64,000 nt of DNA from a bacterium. Its GTDB lineage: Bacteria; Hinthialibacterota; Hinthialibacteria; H5-UNCL2. Of this stretch, positions 61,522-64,000 are shown piece by piece. A model generated the notes under the pieces. The model was not told where the DNA came from. It searched no databases and saw nothing but the letters and a program-made list of their open reading frames with translations. A program made the translations under genes and the position numbers. How positions within the stretch are numbered: position 1 is the stretch's first letter; each line of letters opens with the position of its first letter. The stretch lies in contig JABTUV010000008.1 of assembly GCA_015075175.1 (NCBI GenBank), positions 126,329 to 190,328 on the forward strand, read 5' to 3'.

Positions 61522-62442
61522 TCATGCGTTCTGGAGGCGCAGCAGGAGGTCCCGGCAGGCCCGGATGCCCTCCCGCTCCGAGAGCTTGTTCCCTTCATAT
61601 TCGATTCCGATGTTCCCGTGGTAACGGTGCTTGTCCACGACGATGGAAATCATCCTCGCGTAGTTCGTCTCGACGCAGTTGCCCTCTTCGTCGAAGTCAT
61701 GGCACTTGGCCGAGACCGCCTTGGCGTAGGGCATCAGCTTGTCCACGGCGTCGTAGCGGTCCACGCTGGCGGGGAAGTTGCCGAAATCCGGCAAGGTGCC
61801 GAAGTGGGACGAGTCCACGGCCTTCATCAAGCGTACCAGGGGGTCGGGATGTGAGGAAATCCCGCCGTGGTTCTCGATGATGACGGAGACGCCGTTCTTC
61901 TGTCCGAAATCCACCAGCCTGCGGTAGGTCTCGGCGCTGCGCCGGATGTGTTCCTCCAATTGGGCGGCGTCTTGGAGCAGACTCTCAGGGGCGCCGCCCC
62001 AGTTGACCCGGATCGAATGACATCCCAGGTCGGCGGCGATATAAACCCATTTTTCATGGTTGCGCACGGCCCGGGCGCGCCGTTCGGCGTCGGGATGGCC
62101 CAGTTCGCCCTCGCCGTCGATCATGATCAGGGGAATCTTGACGTTGAACTTGTTGGCCTCGGTCAACAGCCGATTGACGTAGGCCGCGGTAGGAACCTCC
62201 AGCATGGTGTTAACCAGCTCGAACGCGCCGATGTCGAACTCCTCGCGCGTGAGCCGGAAAAGCTCCAGCTGCTTCTTGCCGTTCTGAAATACTTCCCGGT
62301 GCAAGGACCAGCCGGCCAGGGAGATGCCGAACTCGCGTTTTTTCACGGCCTCCTGCGAGAGAGTGGAGGGCGCGGCGGCCAAGGCGACGCCCGCGGCCAA
62401 CGACGTGGTGACAAACTGCCGGCGCGACGTGGGGTGGGACAT
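61522..62442 (-). CDS. Sugar phosphate isomerase/epimerase-like TIM-barrel protein, Tat signal
   Basis: 306 residues. Twin-arginine leader SRRQFVTTSLAAGVALAAAP-S. The barrel has FGISLAGWSLHREVFQNGK, FDIGAFELVNTML, MIDGEGELGHPDAERR, VSVIIENHGGISSHPDPLV (metal-site Glu), DFGNFPASVDRYDAV, SAKCHDFDEEGNCVETNYAR and GIEYEGNKLSEREGIRACRD. This is an AP-endonuclease-2/IolE-like xylose isomerase-fold protein. It is the first gene of the minus-strand cluster and is followed 17 bases later by the second oxidoreductase, so both probably act on the same sugar-like substrate outside the cytoplasm. Confidence 0.9.
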   Translation of the reverse strand: MSHPTSRRQFVTTSLAAGVALAAAPSTLSQEAVKKREFGISLAGWSLHREVFQNGKKQLELFRLTREEFDIGAFELVNTMLEVPTAAYVNRLLTEANKFNVKIPLIMIDGEGELGHPDAERRARAVRNHEKWVYIAADLGCHSIRVNWGGAPESLLQDAAQLEEHIRRSAETYRRLVDFGQKNGVSVIIENHGGISSHPDPLVRLMKAVDSSHFGTLPDFGNFPASVDRYDAVDKLMPYAKAVSAKCHDFDEEGNCVETNYARMISIVVDKHRYHGNIGIEYEGNKLSEREGIRACRDLLLRLQNA

Positions 62443-62552
62443 GGGGAGCCTCCTCCGTGCAAACTCGGGCCGAGGGGGACAGCCGGAACTCCTCTGAAAT
62501 CACGGACGGACACTCTACACTATCAAATGCCGCGTGAGATGGTCAAGGGTGC

Positions 62553-62745
62553 GAATCCTCCCCCTTGTTAAGGGGGGAGTGCGGCTGCTTGCTGCCGCGC
62601 GCAGCCGGCAAGCCGCCCCTGACAGCCCCTGAGCGAAGCCCGAAGTCGAGGGGCGGCCTTGGGCGCAGGACGCTCGCGTCGCGACGATCCCCCTCGTCAA
62701 GGGGAGACGCGGACACGGCAAGCAGCCGCACTCACACGGGGAACT
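62553..62745. repeat. Composite intergenic repeats between divergent genes
   Basis: In order: CCCCCTTGTTAAGGGGGG (62559), GGCTGCTTGCTGCCGCGC, CCCTGAGCGAAGCCCGAAGT-CGAGGGGCGG (about 62625), CCCCTCGTCAAGGGGAG (62691), and GGCAAGCAGCCGC. The outer GCGGCTGCTTGCTGCCG and CGGCAAGCAGCCGC parts form a larger inverted repeat that encloses the others. The gap (62443-62880) holds no gene I can support, but the promoters of both neighbours must lie here. Confidence 0.82.
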
Positions 62746-62880
62746 TTCATCTATTGACCTCGCGCGCCCGTTTGGCCTATGTTTGCCTCCAGGCAGTCTT
62801 TTCCCGTGGTTCAATCCTGATAGGTTGGTCATACGTCCCGCGTCCGCCCAGGCGGCCGTTCACGAGGAGGGAATTGCACC

Positions 62881-64000
62881 ATGTCTCTCACTACCCGCAT
62901 CCAGCTCAGCATCATGATGTTTCTGGAGTTCTTCATCTGGGGGGCCTGCGCGGTGACGCTGGCGACCTATCTGGGAAAGCACCTCCAGTTCAGCGACGTG
63001 GCCATCGGCGGCGCCTATAGCACCTGGAACTGGGCCGCCATCGTTTCGCCCTTCTTCATCGGCATGGTCGCGGACCGCTTCTTTCCCGCACAGGTCGTGC
63101 TGGGTATCCTGCACCTCCTGGGCGCCGTGCTGATGTATTGGGCCTCGCAGGTCTCCGAACCCGGACCGTTCTTCTGGGTTCTCTTGGCGTACACGCTCAC
63201 CTACATGCCGACGCTGGCGCTGGTCAACGCCATCTCCTTCCACCAGATGACGGACGTGGCCAAGCAGTTCCCCGGCATCCGGGTGATGGGCACGATCGGC
63301 TGGATCGTGGCCGGACTGGCCATTTCCTACGTGGTGGGGCCGATCTTCAGGAGTCGGCTGGGCGCGACTCCGGTGGACGCGACCCGGCTGCCGCTGTATC
63401 TGAGCGCCGCGGCATCCCTGGCGCTGGGACTCTATTCCTTCACGCTGCCCCATACGCCCCCCAAGGGCAAGGGCAGGAAGGTGACCGTCAGCGACGTGCT
63501 CAGCCTGCGCGCGCTGGCCCTCATGAAGGACCTTTCCTTCAGCGTGTTCGTGATCGGTTCGCTGCTCATCTGCATCCCGCTGGCGTTTTATTACACCTTC
63601 ACCAATCCCTTCCTGAACGAGGCCGGCATGAAAGACGTGGCCGGCAAGATGACGATGGGGCAGATGTCGGAGGTGCTCTTCATGCTGGTGATGCCGTTCT
63701 TCTTTGTGAGGTTGGGGGTGAAGCGGATGCTCCTCATCGGCATGGCCGCCTGGGCGATCCGTTACCTCTGCTTCGCATTCGGAACGGCGGCCATGCCGTC
63801 GGTCTTGCTGCTGTACCTGGGCATCATCCTTCATGGCATCTGTTACGACTTCTTCTTCGTCACGGGGCAAATCTACGTGGACAAGAAAGCGCCCGAGGAG
63901 GTCCGCGCGGCGGCGCAGGGCTTCATCGCCCTTGTCACCTACGGGGCGGGCATGGTGATCGGGAACTTCATCGCCGGCATCATCGTTCATGCCCACGTCA
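62881..64000 (+). CDS. Nucleoside:H+ symporter-type MFS permease (cut by window end)
   Basis: 373 codons visible from ATG 62881 with no stop. N-terminal text LSIMMFLEFFIWGACAVTLA-TYL, then YSTWNWAAIVSPFFIGMVAD-RFF and VRVMGTIGWIVAGL-like VMGTIGWIVAGLAISYVVG is typical of NupG/XapB and related nucleoside symporters (NHS family). About eleven TM helices are visible. A cytoplasmic middle loop (PHTPPKGKGRKVTVSDVLSL) and LHGICYDFFFVTGQIYVDKK-AP are also conserved in the family. It is divergent from the isomerase/oxidoreductase cluster and may import its substrate. The real substrate is not decided by sequence. Confidence 0.9.
   Translation, partial: MSLTTRIQLSIMMFLEFFIWGACAVTLATYLGKHLQFSDVAIGGAYSTWNWAAIVSPFFIGMVADRFFPAQVVLGILHLLGAVLMYWASQVSEPGPFFWVLLAYTLTYMPTLALVNAISFHQMTDVAKQFPGIRVMGTIGWIVAGLAISYVVGPIFRSRLGATPVDATRLPLYLSAAASLALGLYSFTLPHTPPKGKGRKVTVSDVLSLRALALMKDLSFSVFVIGSLLICIPLAFYYTFTNPFLNEAGMKDVAGKMTMGQMSEVLFMLVMPFFFVRLGVKRMLLIGMAAWAIRYLCFAFGTAAMPSVLLLYLGIILHGICYDFFFVTGQIYVDKKAPEEVRAAAQGFIALVTYGAGMVIGNFIAGIIVHAHV

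Noticed and set aside
1-64000. tRNA, rRNA or riboswitch
   Set aside because: I saw no T-loop/anticodon-like arrangement, rRNA segment or known riboswitch core by eye; a covariance-model scan would be decisive.

Overview
The window is GC-rich bacterial DNA, probably from an uncultured lineage. It carries a large flagellar/motility locus together with twin-arginine-exported Gfo/Idh/MocA oxidoreductases, an exported sugar-isomerase-like protein and a nucleoside-type MFS symporter. That combination is familiar from Planctomycetota/Verrucomicrobiota/Hydrogenedentota/Sumerlaeota-like groups, but the sequence alone does not fix the phylum. Many otherwise intact, strongly conserved genes (fliF, fliH, fliI, flhB, flhG, purB) carry single missing bases, mostly in C or G runs. 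This is the signature of consensus error, so these genes are annotated as CDS with frameshifts rather than as dead genes.

Layout: 1-3365 polyphosphate kinase (minus strand, cut by the window edge), then a densely frameshifted NAD-salvage pair (nicotinamidase, nicotinate phosphoribosyltransferase). 3827-9001 an ArnT-like glycosyltransferase, a membrane TPR protein, a transposase remnant, a prepilin-like protein and an excisionase-type HTH gene, separated by repeats. 9062-15174 a FlgN-like coiled-coil protein, a cytoplasmic histidine kinase, an NtrC-type sigma-54 activator (FlrB/FlrC-like) and a very large TPR membrane protein. 15486-45446 the flagellar cluster, preceded by a good sigma-54 promoter: flgBC-fliEFGHI-fliJ/motE-fliK-flgD-(flagellar operon protein)-flgE-flbD-motAB-fliLMN(Y)OPQR-flhBAFG-(membrane protein)-fliA-(small protein), followed by a DUF2802/DUF6115-like gene. 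46265-50011 purB-purF-purM in overlapping order. 50138-56735 a tightly coupled signalling cluster (receiver, GAF-PP2C phosphatase, HDOD, GAF-PAS histidine kinase, HEAT-repeat protein, stand-alone FlhB-C-like protein). 56859-62442 on the minus strand: PEBP-like protein, WecA/TagO-type glycosyl-phosphate transferase, two Gfo/Idh/MocA proteins and a TIM-barrel isomerase-like protein. 62881-end a nucleoside-type symporter, cut by the window edge.

The cluster encodes the hook, the MS-ring, C-ring, export gate and ATPase, stator, placement GTPases and sigma-28. No flagellin, cap, hook-junction, distal rod or P/L-ring genes are visible, so those must lie elsewhere. The two-component pair directly upstream and the sigma-54 promoter before flgB suggest a sigma-54 then sigma-28 hierarchy.

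The most unusual aspect is the repeat landscape. At least ten families of short, mostly palindromic repeats fill almost every intergenic gap, and several are also found in frame inside genes: fliK (several families), fliO (two copies, exactly 37 codons, within the leader), the DUF2802-like gene, the large TPR gene and probably the flhF tail. One family shows a filled/empty-site relationship between copies. This resembles coding-region palindromic elements known from Rickettsia, but in an unrelated-looking genome with several families at once.
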